Source: Aphrophora alni
Lineage: Eukaryota; Arthropoda; Insecta; Hemiptera; Aphrophoridae
Direction: 5' to 3'
NCBI GenBank assembly: GCA_963513935.1
Contig: OY740768.1
Location: 22,071,177-22,135,176, forward strand
Length of the DNA: 64,000 nt
Made by a program: the position numbers and the translations under genes. The notes under the pieces are model-generated. The model had not been told where the DNA came from, ran no database searches, and saw nothing but the letters and a program-made list of their open reading frames with translations. Of this stretch, positions 12,161 through 24,560 are shown piece after piece (positions within the stretch are counted from its first letter, which is position 1; each line of letters starts with the position of its first letter).

Positions 12161-13369
12161 GTAGAGGATCGATTGTATTGATGGGACTGATGTTTATCAA
12201 TTAATTTGTTTGTTTATTTAGATCCTGTTATATATTCATTGACTGTAAGGGTATGGTTTTAGATCATATACAAATAAATATCAGTTGTTTAAACGTAGCG
12301 ACAGTGGAATCAATTCTAATATTTATTTTGGAAGGGTGGGGAATTCATATGCGTCTCATTTTAAAATCTCCCCGCTCTGACTGTTATTTACAGCATCAAT
12401 TACTTCTGCATACACAAATTTGAATAGAGTATGGGAGATAGTTGAAATTTGTGAACTTTGATTAACTTTTAAAACTGACATAATGCTATTTACCGTAAAA
12501 TATGATATGTAAGTGAAATATGTGTTCGCGATATAATTATTAGATCTAATAATTGTTATTTTTTTCATGGATTTTCGTAACGCAAGATTTAGATTCGAGA
12601 ATTTCGGCACAATTGCAATTTGAGGTACATGGATTGGTTATTTTCCCCTCAGCTAGAAACCTTAAGTTTACTCAAACTTTTAGGCAAAACGAAATTAATC
12701 ATATACTTCTATAAACTGTACAAACGTATTGCACAAATGTTCTCACTTCCTCATCACCAACGCCAAATAAAAACCACTCAAAACTTTGGTCACTAAAAAT
12801 TTCGTTCGAGTTGTCAGACAACATCTTACCGTCGACGATCTTATCGCCATGATGTTTTACCAACAGCGAACATTTTTGAGTCCTCCTCAAGCATTAAACT
12901 CTCTCACATACCAAGCAAGAGTCATAGTGCAATAATACCCACCAGGTGCTCATTCGTTATTCTAATTTGCCTTCTTTTTTAAAAAAGAAAAGTTTTTCCT
13001 AATATTTCCATTTTATATCTGTTAGGCTAATAAAAACGGGAAAACAGGTTATTTCACACAAATCGAACAGGACAACAGAGTTGAAAACTGTACACCTTGG
13101 CACGCCAAGTCAAAACTACAGTAGGTAAATCAGAAGTGTTTTGGTAAATTACGCCATACTGTAATCTACCAATCCTGGTGAGGTCGGTTATAACTACAAA
13201 TTATTTATGGCGGAATAAACCACGGAAGTTTAAATAAAATCGCTGTCAATGAAAGTAAAGGAGAAATACTTTCTTTTCCTCTAGTTTAAGGAAGCATACA
13301 AATAATATAGGAGGTTGATTCAAAAATATCAAATAAAATCTTAATATACCTACTAGATATTTGTGAACT
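12161..13369. other. AT-rich non-coding stretch
   Basis: No feature could be supported. Confidence 0.5.
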
Positions 13370-13555
13370 TTCGACCTCTATGGAATAAGATTTACCTCAC
13401 AAGCTGCCATATCCGATATATCTTTGACATCAAAGACGGGCTTGCTCTGTATTTCTTCTTTTTGTACAAGGACATAAATAAGGACGTATCGGGTGTATTG
13501 TGCATTTCAGCAGCTTTGACGATATCATGATAACCAATCTCTCAAGAGAGATTCG
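13370..13555 (+). repeat. Rep-III, plus-orientation copy
   Basis: About 175 bp matches in inverted orientation the segment 25325-25515. Shared words include AAGATTTACCTCACAAGCTGCC, TCTTTGACATCAAAGACG, TTTTTGTACAAGG and GACGTATCGGGTGTATT, and a CAGCAGCTTTGACGATATCATG block. TTTGACATCAAA is itself palindromic. There is no ORF. Confidence 0.65.
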
Positions 13556-13736
13556 TGTAATTCCTTTTCAAAGTAATTCTAATGTCGCATTTTTAAAGAA
13601 TACCTCTATTACTGAACACTCTGTGCGTGGAAATAAATCTCACATACTCACTGTACTTATTATAGAAACATAATTTTATCGTCAGACAACAAATGTTAAC
13701 TACATATTCGCAAACAACTTTTTAAGAATTTTTAAA

Positions 13737-13800
13737 GATCAAATGTCCAAGGTGAACTGTGGTGATATTCAGAATAAGGATTCTATAAACAAAATCAGGA
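13737..13800 (+). repeat. Rep-V motif copy 1
   Basis: GATCAAATGTCCAAGG, CTGTGGTGATATTC and AATAAGGA follow in order, as at 18178-18235 and 58735-58800. An A-rich segment follows each copy. Confidence 0.5.
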
Positions 13801-14283
13801 AATAAAACAAAAAATGTAATAAATAAGTTTAACCACTGAGAACGATGACTGTAAATTTTTATATAAGGGTAATATAATAAACATACTGAATTTATTGCAA
13901 TCTATATTTTGTTGCTTGTTTTTGACGTTCAGAAAATCCTTTTTTTCCTTCTTTTTAATTAGATTTATGTTTTCAGTGTCCTTAATAACAAAATTTGGTT
14001 TTTACTGTTATAATTTATACATTCTTCCCTCCCCTTTATACATTTTTAAAAACTTTGTGGTAGGTTGTTAAGGCTTTCTGTAATAAATTGTCAATGGCCG
14101 TTAAACCGAATTTCCTCAAAATCGAACAAGTGATTTTTTCCCCGCAGTTTACATGTATAACAATATTGCTTTAACTATATCGTTAAAGGATTCGAAGGAA
14201 AAAAATACTCTTCTCTTAAAAAAATTGTTAATTGATGTAAAACGTAGCTTCAATTACTCCATTACTCTATTAAAGTGATATTG

Positions 14284-14309
14284 AAAAAAAAAAAAAAAAA
14301 AAAAAAAAA
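14284..14309. repeat. Poly(A) run, 26 nt
   Basis: An uninterrupted run of 26 A. No retroposon body with Pol III boxes is obvious upstream. Confidence 0.8.
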
Positions 14310-14324
14310 CTAATTCAGTACTTA

Positions 14325-14515
14325 ATAATATATAAGAAGGAATGATAAATAATTGAGTTATTTTTATGTCAAATAGTCATTGCAAGGAGGGTTCAGTCAT
14401 CTAGATCAATGACGTCATTCCATGCCCCACTTCCCTTCTTATTACAATTAAATTTGGATTAACCCAATTTTCCGCGTCACAGACCTCTATATTACAAAGT
14501 TATATATTTTAGTTT
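14325..14515 (-). repeat. Rep-IV, minus-orientation copy
   Basis: The reverse complement matches 27985-28175, including a perfectly identical 37-bp stretch (14452-14488 against 28010-28046) with GGTCTGTGACGCGGAAAATT. Both copies also hold GTGGGGCATG and the palindrome TGACGTCA. The two copies are 13.5 kb apart. The sharp core conservation in otherwise diverged flanks is unusual for this window. Confidence 0.7.
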
Positions 14516-15334
14516 CAGTAAAGAAAATGTAGTAGACAGCATTGATAGAACGCCTCCCTGTTGTCTATTTTTCAAACAGGATAAATAAAATTCATTCAAC
14601 AAGATAACTGTCACTAGAAGATCCAGTAGGGGGGGGGGGAGTGACGTGTTAGGTTGTTTTTGAATTATATTAGTTTTGTGATGTTAATGATTGTGAATTC
14701 AAACTGTAGTTATTTAAATGATATTTAAATTTGCATGAGTAAAAAATTCTTTTAAAATATTTATTTATGATTTTAATAAATTCGTGGTTTCTGATCTAAC
14801 TCTCTAGAATAAAATAGGGTTGTTTTGTCTGTCCGTATGTATGAGTGTATGCCAGTACGATTTTGGTGTATTTTTCTCGGGCACCACTCAAAAATGATTT
14901 CAAAAAAACTTAAGACAAACTTTCCTCTTATGAATTTCAAAATGAAAGTTACTTAATTATTGTTAATATTGTCCATAAGTAAAATATAATTTGGGTTATG
15001 TATTACAGGTTAATGGAGGATATAACAGTAACGAAAAAATCCAAAAAAAATATTGAAATATAATGAAAAGTCAAATTATATTCGTATCAAATTTGATTAA
15101 GATCGATCTAAAATTTCAGTTACAAATTTGATTCTTAATTTTTTATTGTTTGAAGGATGAGAATAAGAGGGATTGTAGAGGCTGGGGTGGAAATATGTTA
15201 CATTATTATTTTTATTTATTTTAAATTGGTTATATCATTGACAATACTATAAATACGAGTTCAATTTTAAATATCTTATATAATATGATGATATGTTATA
15301 GTAAATAGATTATAAAAATATTTGATATCTAACC

Positions 15335-15337
<3 letters not shown>

Positions 15338-15392
<55 letters not shown>
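15338..15392. repeat. (TA)n microsatellite
   Basis: About 55 bp of TA repeats abutting the 3' end of the minus-strand SINE candidate at 15393-15578. Confidence 0.95.
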
Positions 15393-15394
<2 letters not shown>

Positions 15395-15578
15395 GTTTCT
15401 CTCTTTTTACTTTATCTCGTTAGATAAATGATTACGGAAGAGTGGTTAACACACGGAAAAACGTAAAGTCATCAACCGAGCACTTACCTCCGTAACCCAT
15501 GACGGTTCACTATAGTCGGAACTACAGCGAGATAAGCGCAGGCGTAAACCAACCGAGCTAGGCGGCTCCCCTCAACAT
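15393..15578 (-). mobile_element. tRNA-derived SINE candidate with (TA)n tail
   Basis: On the minus strand the element begins GGGAGCCGCCTAGCTCGG. TAGCTCGGTTGG (15549-15560) fits the Pol III box A (TRGCNNARYNGG) with one mismatch. About 27 nt on, TAGTTCCGACTA is a weak box B. A unique body follows, with AAGTGCTCGG and TTTTTCCGTG, and the element then runs into AAAGTAAAAAGAGAGAAACAGA and the TA microsatellite. The order tRNA-like head, body, simple-repeat tail is that of a SINE. GC content is clearly above the surroundings. No target-site duplication was identified, and no second copy is in the window. Confidence 0.5.
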
Positions 15579-16269
15579 AAAAGAACCATATTTCCACGTA
15601 TGTTCTTAGGACTGTGATTTATACTTCTTTGAAATTACTTAACAGATATCGACAAAAGTTAACAAATATACATTACCTACACGCACTACTCTGGTCGCTG
15701 GTTGCAAGGAATATGTTAGCCGTAAGACACGTTCATTCATTTCAAGTTACCGAAGCAATAAATTGCTGGATGAAATTCAAAGAAAACATAAAAATTATTT
15801 TGTCCGAGAGAAAAGTCTCACTATTGAGAGAGTGTAATATAATTGAACGAAAAAAAATATTGAGTTAATATGTCTGTTTTATCATTAGCTCTAAAAAGCT
15901 TTTTTGTTTTTCAATCGATGTTAATGAAATTAGTTTCCCCATGTTTCAAAGTACACTGAACATAAATTTGTTATTAGTTTTTACTTAAAAGTTGGCTTAA
16001 TTATAATAAGACAAAACAATCTTTCAATGTCTGGTGGACTTGCATGGTTAATAATTAGTAATAGTCTGTTCATATTGTTTGGAGCTGTATGTTGTATAAA
16101 TACATTATTACAAAGCAGAATATATTGAGTTTCATCGACGAAGTTATAAAATCGTAGAACAATAGATACATAATACAGAATCCATTCTATATTTAATTAA
16201 ATTTAGCAAATTTACGTTTATCATGATTAATGGGTGTTTTTTTTTTCTTTTTTCCTTGTTGTTTAAAGA

Positions 16270-16440
16270 CGAAAAACCTATCAGACATCATCGCCTTATA
16301 AAAAAGAGAAAGAAAATAATATAAATTAAAGACTCTTAACCTAGGAATACTCTAATAGCAGCATGGTTGGCAAAGAACAAAAGTTGGTCAAGAGAGACAA
16401 TAGGAAAAGTGCCAGAGAGGGATCTAACCTAACATTACAT
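16270..16440 (+). repeat. Rep-I copy 3
   Basis: It holds the Rep-I start (CGAAAAACCTATCAGACATC, ATCGCCTTATAAAAAAGAG), then GACTCTTAACCTAGG, ATACTCTAATAGCA, AAGTTGGTCAAGAGAGACAA and GAGAGGGATCTAACCTAACA. It is one of the better preserved copies. Confidence 0.65.
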
Positions 16441-18177
16441 GCAATTTCTGTTGGAAAAAAGCAACTATAATAACACAAAGTTTATGTTAATAATATCGTT
16501 TAATCGGACGTTTGCCGCTGTTTATGAGAAAACTATAACCCGACGTTTTGAGAGTATAAATCAACTCTCGTTAACTTGTGTGAAACTAGAACATGAAAAA
16601 GAAAATAAAACAACAGCTTCTAAGTTCGTATCCAGTGTAAGTGAACATTTGAGGGTACGATTACTGAAGTTTCATTGACTCCAAATTTGGCTTCATTATT
16701 ATTTCGAATAATATTATTAATTTATTTTAATTTCTCCGTAAATAATAGAGGGAGGAGAAGCTGATTGAAAATCTTTATCAAAATAAATAAAGATATAATT
16801 GTGGTAAAACAAATTACCTTAACCCACTTCTAAGAGGAAATATAACACCATTTTAAAGAGTTACCAACAGGAACAAGCAGATCTTATGTATTTCAATATA
16901 ATCAGTTGATTTTCCCCCTCTGACTAATCTGTGCTTTTCAGACGACATTTCCGTTTCTGTCTTTGAGCAAAACGTTCAGATTTCCTCTTTTAACACTAGT
17001 TTTAGTTGAAGATTAACTAATCTATTATCCTCTCACGCGATTGTAAAGTCGCGGCCTTGCTCTAATTATCGATTGGTCGGATAGACAGTGATTTTATATC
17101 TGAATTTGAGCTGAGACATGATTTCCATTGTTTTATATTTCGTATTGTTTCTGATATTTAACAGTGATTGGTTCAATCATCGCTTATTTAGTAACAAGGT
17201 AATGTGAATTGATCCCTATTTTTAGGTCTACTTACATCTATTTTAGCTTCAATTTCTTTTTCTAACTAATAAATTGTAAAATAAAAAAATTCCATCAAGT
17301 AGAAAAATGAGTAGAAATTTTTCCCTCTACATAGAACTCATTTTGCAATTTTAAACAAACAAAATAATAATAAAGCGGCTTTTCTGTTCTCGGTTACTCC
17401 AAATATTATATCATGTAGTAGTTACTTACTCTTATACTAACTACATTTATAATAAAACCTTTAAAATAATAGTCAATAATATTAAATAGAAATGACACCT
17501 CAAACTATGCTGTTAATATTTTATTACGGTTTTTCAGAGAATGAAATATAAATTATTTCATTGTATCGTATGAATTTTTCACACAAATACACAATCACTT
17601 CATTGCAATATTTTACATATGTAACATATAAAATGATTTAAATCACTGTTAAGCACGCTTTAAAATCGCAGTTATTGTTCGGGAACAACCTATACTTTCT
17701 CTATTATTGTAATATCACCATTATTTCCATTACTAGTCTCCAAAATTTTATCTTCTCCACTCACTTCACACAATAATTATACCAATAGTATTACATTCTG
17801 TATTATATCTTATATAATATTACAATTATACTATAATAATTCATTTTGTCATACTTACAAACAAGTAGTTTAATTTGAAAAAGTGTGTATAAACTCTGGC
17901 ATGTACAGATGTAAACCACATACAGTACATACAAATCCAGGGTGAATGTTATCAGATCCTCTCAGTGCATTGTTCCATTTATAGATATGAACAGTTAGAG
18001 TTCACCCGCAGTATCTGAACAACAGAAACGTGAGGTTATTCTAAAGAAATTTGTCTCAGTCTGTTTTTACTAAACAATTTAATTTATGGATCGTGAATTT
18101 CTATAATATATCTGTATGTAGAATATTAAATGAATTTTTAAGTAGCTTTATTCCAAAATTTTAAACTTCTAGGACAT
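16441..18177. other. AT-rich non-coding stretch
   Basis: No gene recognised. A short segment near 17030-17120 (CACGCGATTGTAAAGTCGCGG and following) is less AT-rich and unique within the window, but nothing assigns it a role. Confidence 0.45.
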
Positions 18178-18235
18178 GATCAAATGTCCAAGGAGCACTG
18201 TGGCAATATTCACAATAAGGAAAACAATGAATTAC
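18178..18235 (+). repeat. Rep-V motif copy 2
   Basis: GATCAAATGTCCAAGGAGCA, CTGTGGCAATATTC and ACAATAAGGAAAACAAT match 13737-13800 and 58735-58800. Confidence 0.5.
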
Positions 18236-20111
18236 CGAAACACAAAAACTAGAAACAAACTAAGATTATAACAAATCTAGTATATGTGCTACAATACTAG
18301 ATTTATTATCATTTTAGTTTCTTTCTTGTTTTGTGTTTAAAGAAATCTTTGTGGCTCTCAATTTAAAAAAAAAATATTGAACACCTATCGGTCAAACTGA
18401 ATTAAATTTTTATATACAGTCCATGTTTGTCCCCAGAGAGAGTTTTTTTTGTTTATTTTTTTCGTAGTAAAGATTCCACATTTAACATTTAATAACAATT
18501 TTATCCCTACGTAGGCTACTTTTTATTCATGCAACCTTTTTAGTAATAGTGGTTCTCAACACTTGTTGAATGTTGAATCATAAGACCAAGACTAAACTTA
18601 TAATCTGAATTTTAAAAGAATAAAATCGCCTAAAAGAATGAGATAAACTGAATTATTACAATTTTATTTTACTTTTTGAGGTTTTATGGTCAGATTTATG
18701 AAGCAAAATTATCAGAAATGTTTGTGATTTTTTTTTAAATCAACTAGGACCTACAAAAACATTACTTATAATTAATGTAAATAATGAACAAATATTTTCC
18801 AGATTAAAAGAGTTAAAACTTTCCTAAATCCACCAAAAACTTATAATCATAAAATCAGGTGTATTAGCTGTAAGATATTTTATAGCAATAAATTTAGGAG
18901 GCCATAAAATATGAAAAATGCAGGCCTATATAGTTGATAGTAAGGCTGATCTTAAAATCCCTCAAGACTGAGTGTATAATAAATGTTTAGCGTCGGAGTT
19001 TTATAACACGGATTCCTTCACATAAATCTGTACTTTACTCAACAATAAGGTAAACCATTATTAAAATTAAAATAACACCATCAATACATGATTTACAGTT
19101 TTACATTATTGCTTTATTGGGCACATGTTGCTTATTGGCCAATAGAAAAGAAGAGAGAATAAAATAAGGATTTCTATTTCCAATCTCTGTCGTCCAGGAC
19201 TCGATTGTTGTTCAGTGATACACTTAGCATAAAGTGACCATCTGTGACTATGGGAGAGGATTCTGAGATAGTGAAGTGATTTAAAAAGTCGATTGAAGGC
19301 GGTAATATTTATAAGTTGATTAAATTATTTACTAAAGTGTCGAAATAGTCCCGGGACGGTTTAGCTCTTAAACTTTAAAACATAGAAAGCTCAATTTTTA
19401 TAAATGTTTTTAAGTGCGAAAACACCATATTTTAGCATTAAAAAGTAAATTCAATCCCACCCCAAAATGAGGTTTTTGGAGAGCAACTAAAAGTGTTCAA
19501 ATCGAGTAAGACCTCAATTTGAAGATCGTGTTTAATAAAAAAAAACCGCGCAAACTAGCAGACGCTATTTATACTGTGATTCAAAATGGCTACCTGTGAA
19601 ATAAATTGTGTGTTCTATTACAAATATCTTCTTGACGAGACCGTGATCATAAATTCCACTCCCCCCCCCCCAAATTATAGGATAGGGTAAATGATATATT
19701 TTGTGTATTTCTTTTCTTCATCCAAATATATTTTTAATACAATTTTATATAAATAGTATCAAACAGAAGGCTTAATAAAAAAACAAACAATAAATTAATA
19801 AAAATTTAAATACATTAATCCAACCGAACAGCTAAAATTTTTGACTACTAAAATATAGATTAAAACCATCAAATTAAAATCATCTATTACCGCCAGAATT
19901 TTTCACCCTTAAATAAATAACTTTTAATTTGTAAATAAAAATAACTAAATTGGGGGAGGCGGAGAAGAATACAAATAAAATAAAAAACTCAATTAATACA
20001 AACATTGGTAGAAATCTTTTTGGGCTTAAGCAGGCCTGTTTTCAAACTACCCTCTCCTATTTACATTTATAATAAAACTGAGATGTAGTGAATCAAAGAA
20101 AACGCGCGCGC
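18236..20111. other. AT-rich non-coding stretch
   Basis: No supported feature apart from a C run near 19661-19670. Confidence 0.45.
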
Positions 20112-20117
20112 TTGTGT

Positions 20118-20181
<64 letters not shown>
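20112..20181. repeat. (TG)n microsatellite
   Basis: About 70 bp of TG repeats with one TC interruption, preceded by a short CGCGCGCG stretch. Confidence 0.95.
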
Positions 20182-20186
<5 letters not shown>

Positions 20187-20769
20187 AAATTGGAAGTATT
20201 GACATGTTAGTAGGGATATGTAGATGCATATGTCGATTTTCTAAAAACTTACAAAATATCGATAAATATCAGAATGCTCAAATGAGTACTTTAACTATTG
20301 AATGTACTAACCCATTATTACTGGTCGATACCGAATCATATAACAGTTTTTTTTTTCTACAAATCCTATTACCATTGTCTTTAGTGATTAAAACTGTTTT
20401 AGAAACGTTTCCATAAAAACAATCATCTTGCCGAGTCATCTCGGGTGACTAGCTGTCACCAAGGTGAAAGCAGAACAGTTACTTGATATCTGATTGTCCT
20501 TTAATCAAAAACAAATTAACCAGTGCGTATCGTGTATAAATAACAGTTCCGGAACAAACCGAGCTTTAAACCATGAACAAACAATTATTTAAGAATAGCT
20601 CTCTTTATTTCTGTCTTTTCTTATCACTTATGGGGTCCATTCGTCAAGGAAGTTCCGTCCCAGTATAGTCTATACTTTTAATCAATATTTGAACGAAATT
20701 TAGGGATAGGCAAAGTATTACCGGATAAAGAATTGCGAATGTGGAAATTCTAGGTCTTATAAAACTTTC
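20182..20769. other. Non-coding stretch, no gene recognised
   Basis: The part from 20430 to 20570 is somewhat richer in GC (GAGTCATCTCGGGTGACTAG is a near-palindrome) and is not one of the dispersed families. No function can be assigned. Confidence 0.4.
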
Positions 20770-20990
20770 GTTTTAAAATGAAACACTTCTCCGTGATCAT
20801 TGCCTTGTAAAAGAAAGTAGAAAAGAACATAAAATAAAGACTCTTATCCCTCAGGGTCGGAAAGAACAAGATATGAAACAAAACCTAATAGGAAAAATGA
20901 AAGAGAGGGATCTAACCTAAGATTACATAAAACAAGTTATAGATCCAGACAGAGCTCTACGGGATTGCCTAACTAAACTAAATTACCTCA
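20770..20990 (+). repeat. Rep-I copy 4
   Basis: A well preserved copy: ATTGCCTTGTAAAAGAAAG, AATAAAGACTCTTATCCCTC, AGGGTCGGAAAGAACAAGA, ACCTAATAGGAAAAATGAAA, GAGAGGGATCTAACCTAAGA, TTACATAAAA, AGATCCAGAC and GGGATTGCCTA occur in order. Confidence 0.7.
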
Positions 20991-21084
20991 TGAGATTGGG
21001 GGGATAACCTAAATGATTATGATCGTTGAACATTTCTTAGTCTCAATGGTTGGCATTTCCGTGAGAGACCCTCAGGGGTTAACG

Positions 21085-21315
21085 TTAATGTTTACGGGGT
21101 TACCAATCACGAGATTCTTAGCTGGATCTACCCCTTCTTTCATCTATTCTTAGGTTAGATCCCTTCTTTCAACTCTCTCTATTCTAGAATAACTCATCTT
21201 GTAAGACCCGAATGCTATTAGATTATTTAAGGGCTAAGGGTTTTTATTTTGTTTTTCCTTATTTCTTTTTTTATAAGGCGATAATTATCCGAGAAGTGTT
21301 TTGCCTTTAAAGAAC
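21085..21315 (-). repeat. Rep-I copy 5 (inverted)
   Basis: Lies about 100 bp from copy 4 in opposite orientation, so the pair can form a long hairpin. It contains TTAGCTGGATCTACCCCTTC, TCTTAGGTTAGATCCCTTC, AATGCTATTAGATTATTTAA, GGGCTAAGGGTTTTTATTTT and TTATAAGGCGATAATTATC. Confidence 0.7.
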
Positions 21316-21874
21316 AAAATAAAATAAATCAATGGATTATTGGTCTATTTATATTAATATCTTGTTTGAAGTTGAAATTAATTTTAATCCTCTTTTAAAA
21401 TACAAAATAGTGAAGGTTAGTCATATTTAACAATAATTATTAACATAACTTTCTATTTATAAAATATGCAATATTAATTCATTTCAATTATTATTTTGGT
21501 TAAAATGTAAGTCGTACGTTAGATTTTGTTATCTGTTGATGTAATATAAAAAAAATATATTTCTCCTTTATAAAATAAATGAAAACCATTAAACACATGG
21601 AAATGGTATTCGATACGATATGTTTGAAACATTAGAGGATACATTAATAAAAAAAAAAAAATTACATGAAAATCATTAGAGTCGAGTGTCTGTGAGTATC
21701 ACCCCATATTATGAGTTATCAAAACATGAAAAGAAAAAATGCCTCATACCAATTTCGTTAACACTCATTATTTGTGTTGAAGTCATTATACAAACGACAA
21801 ATTTTAAAAATTAGATCCATTATATAAAATTTACGACCGATTTTTACTCACTAGGCGGCATGTTTTTACTGTTC

Positions 21875-22105
21875 TTTAGAGGCTAATCTCCAGGGCATCA
21901 CTTATTTAGTAAGTAGTATTATTTGTATGTAGTCTTGGGTAAGATCCCTCTTTTTCATATTTCTTTCAAGGCCTCTCTTGACCAACTCTTGTTCTTTTCC
22001 GACCCTAACGATATAGAATATTCGAAGTCTAGGTATCATTATTTGAAGTTCTTTTCTTTTATAATGCATTGATGACTGAAAAGTTTTTCGCTTTTAAAAA
22101 ACATG
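21875..22105 (-). repeat. Rep-I copy 6 (inverted)
   Basis: TGTAGTCTTGGGTAAGATCC, GGCCTCTCTTGACCAACTCT, TGTTCTTTTCCGACCC and ATTGATGACTGAAAAGTTTT occur in Rep-I order on the minus strand. Confidence 0.65.
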
Positions 22106-22137
22106 GGGGAAAAAATAATCTTATCTATCATAATATA

Positions 22138-22365
22138 CCTCAGGGAATCACTTACGAAGGTTCCTACCCGGATCTTCATCTTTGTTTATGTAGTCTTGAG
22201 TTAGATCCTTCTCTTTGATATTTCCTCTAACGTCTCTCTTTAGAAACTCTTGTTATCCTTTTACCTTGTAGCTATTAGAGTACCAGGTGCTATTATTTTA
22301 CATTCTTTTCTTCCATCATTTAGGTATAACGTTAAGATGGCTGAAAGGTTTTTAGCTTAACCTAT
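22138..22365 (-). repeat. Rep-I copy 7 (inverted, tandem to copy 6)
   Basis: Follows copy 6 directly in the same orientation: TACCCGGATCTTCATC, TGTAGTCTTGAGTTAGATCC, CTCTCTTTAGAAACTCTTGT, GCTATTAGAGTACCAGGTGC and AAGATGGCTGAAAGG. It is more diverged than copy 6. Confidence 0.6.
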
Positions 22366-23663
22366 AAAGAGAAAAACTGGAGTCTACATTTTAGCACAAT
22401 TTGATCAAAATCTCTTCAGCAGATTTTAACAAAATCGAAATTTTTAGTTTTAGTCTAAAATTGGGAGGTACCAATAATTACTTTTGAGTTATTGAAAAAA
22501 TTGAAGTGAAAAATAATACCCCATTACACTATTTTTTAATTTTTTTTATTCGGTTCATTCGTTTGATCTGCATAGACGACAAACAGACAGATATAATTTT
22601 TTTTCCCTAATTAGGAGATCTCAAAACGGATATATCCAGGTAAAACTCGTCATATATTTCTTTACCACATATAACTTTCTCTATACAACATACTCGTGTG
22701 AAAATATATATATATCAAAATAAATGTGTTCGCAACCAATCAGTTTGTTGCTGAGTATTCTAATACTGTCAACATAAATCCCCCATTTGCCGTACGACAA
22801 TAATATGACATCCTAAGATCAAAGTGTTACATAGCAATTTAACAACGTCACACTTCCTTGGCAAGGGATTAAGCAAACTTTTTATTCCTAAATCCCTCTC
22901 CCTCCCCCCTCGCTGACGCTGGAAATCAACTTTTCACCCTTCTCCAACCCTTGTCGACAGCTGCTAATGATATTAGACGCCTGCTTGACCTCTTGTTGAG
23001 GGATTCAAAGTGCCAACTAATTTAAATATTATTAGTTTCCCTCTGTTCTTGTAAATATATTCACATCTGCATCTAAGTGAGTATAGGTAATTGTCTAGAA
23101 TATCTTCGTGTAACTGTTTTTAGGTCATCTCACTCCAGGGTGGAGTTATTGACGAGCTTCTCATCAGTATTCCTGGGAGGGCAACCTTCTTAATCAGTGG
23201 GAATACTGTAGAATAACTATTCTGAATTCATACTCATACTGAGTGGTTTTTATGATTAAAACTTGTTTTTAAAATTAAATATTTTGAAGCTTTTTCGATG
23301 GATAACGCCAATATCTCTCCTTTCTGAAATTAATCATTTTTTCCCCATTTTGTGTATAGCAAGGTGAATTCTGCAAAAAAACAATATGTTTTTGCAATCA
23401 CCTAATATCGCTACATTCTTGTAAAATATGGTATTAAAAAAGCTAAGTAAAAACATTAATAATTATTTTTCGTTATTATTGCGAAACTGAGTTTTGGAAG
23501 TTGGACAAGTAGCTTAAATAAGGATTGATGACGTATAAGTCTTTATAAACATTTATGAGCTATACGATAGACTTGGAATTTATAAGCTAAATATCGAAGT
23601 ATATTTTGTAGGATAAAAAATTGTATATACATATAAAGTTGATAAGTTTTATGCACCGAACTG
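22366..23663. other. AT-rich stretch with one GC-richer patch
   Basis: Around 22850-23010 the sequence is unusually rich in C and G (CCCTCGCTGACGCTGG, CTTGTCGACAGCTGC, GACGCCTGCTTGACC) and belongs to none of the families found here. It might be a regulatory or conserved non-coding patch; there is no positive evidence. Confidence 0.35.
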
Positions 23664-24193
23664 AATATACTGGGTGTCAAAAAGTATCTAAAACGGCTGT
23701 ATATTTCAGTTACTATTTGACTTACAAACACGATTGACAAAGCGTGGGAAAAAAATGTTATGAAAAATACAGGGTGTTTTAAAAATGTACGAAAAATGTT
23801 TTTCACTTAAATTTCAAATAAATGTAAAGTTATATTTATTACTTCATTTTCTGACTCTTCAGATAAAACCTCGTTAATAGACGTTTAGTTTAAAGTTAAA
23901 AGTAATAAGTTTTAAAATGTAATATGAATATTTATATATCATTGTACAACTACAATTTCCATTATTGTAGTTTAATCTGGAGAGTCGGAATATCAAATAA
24001 ATATACCTTTAGATTAAATTTACGAGAAAAAATATCTCTAGTACATTTTCGTTAAATTCTTTATTTTCAAACTTTTTTCTCAGGATTTTGTAGATTGCTT
24101 CGTCAGACAACTGTAAAATAAGGGTTCAATTATCTTTCAAATAGGAGCTGAAATATGCAGTCTTTCCGATACTTTTTTGACACTCTGTATATT
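23664..24193. mobile_element. MITE with ~57-bp terminal inverted repeats
   Basis: The left end AATATACTGGGTGTCAAAAA... and the reverse complement of the right end AATATACAGAGTGTCAAAAA... match over about 57 bp at roughly 80% by eye, both continuing to GTATC, TATTTCAG and CTATTTGA. The interior of about 415 bp has no ORF longer than chance and no transposase. The TATACNGNGTG end motif is shared with the elements at 34916, 60647 and 63393. The flanking duplication is probably TA, as in Tc1/mariner-related MITEs, but it is part of the motif and cannot be separated. Confidence 0.7.
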
Positions 24194-24239
24194 GGTGCTA
24201 CGCCGTGAATTACAAATTCTTCTTTTTTTAATTACCCAG

Positions 24240-24560
24240 TAAAAGATACGGTGAGTTTATCTCCCTTTTTAACTGATTTTCACGGCTTATGAAGAAAAAA
24301 AAAACCATTTTCGACACGTTCGTCCTTCATTGTTTTTGTCGTTCCCATACGTAAGCAAGACAGCGGCGACAAAACCTAAGATACGAACATGAAAATTGAT
24401 ATGGTGGTATAATATGGTCTTATAGAAGCCTATTGAAATTCAAAATTCAATTTGAAAATTTCGTAATGGCCGTTAGAATATGTTCCACTTATAACACACT
24501 AAATCAGACACAACCATGGAGATTTCAAGCCTGCATGGTATTGTAACAATCTGGTGCTCT
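24240..24560 (+). repeat. Rep-II copy C (partial)
   Basis: Shares with Rep-II copy A the order: ACTGATTTTCACGGCTTATG, CATTTTCGACACG, GACAGCGGCGACAAAA, TCTTATAGAAGCCTATTGAAATTC, AATGGCCGTTA, CCACTTATAA and GAGATTTCAAGCCTGCATGG. It stops near 24560, so the segment with the CGAGCGAAGCGAG signature is absent. Confidence 0.55.
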
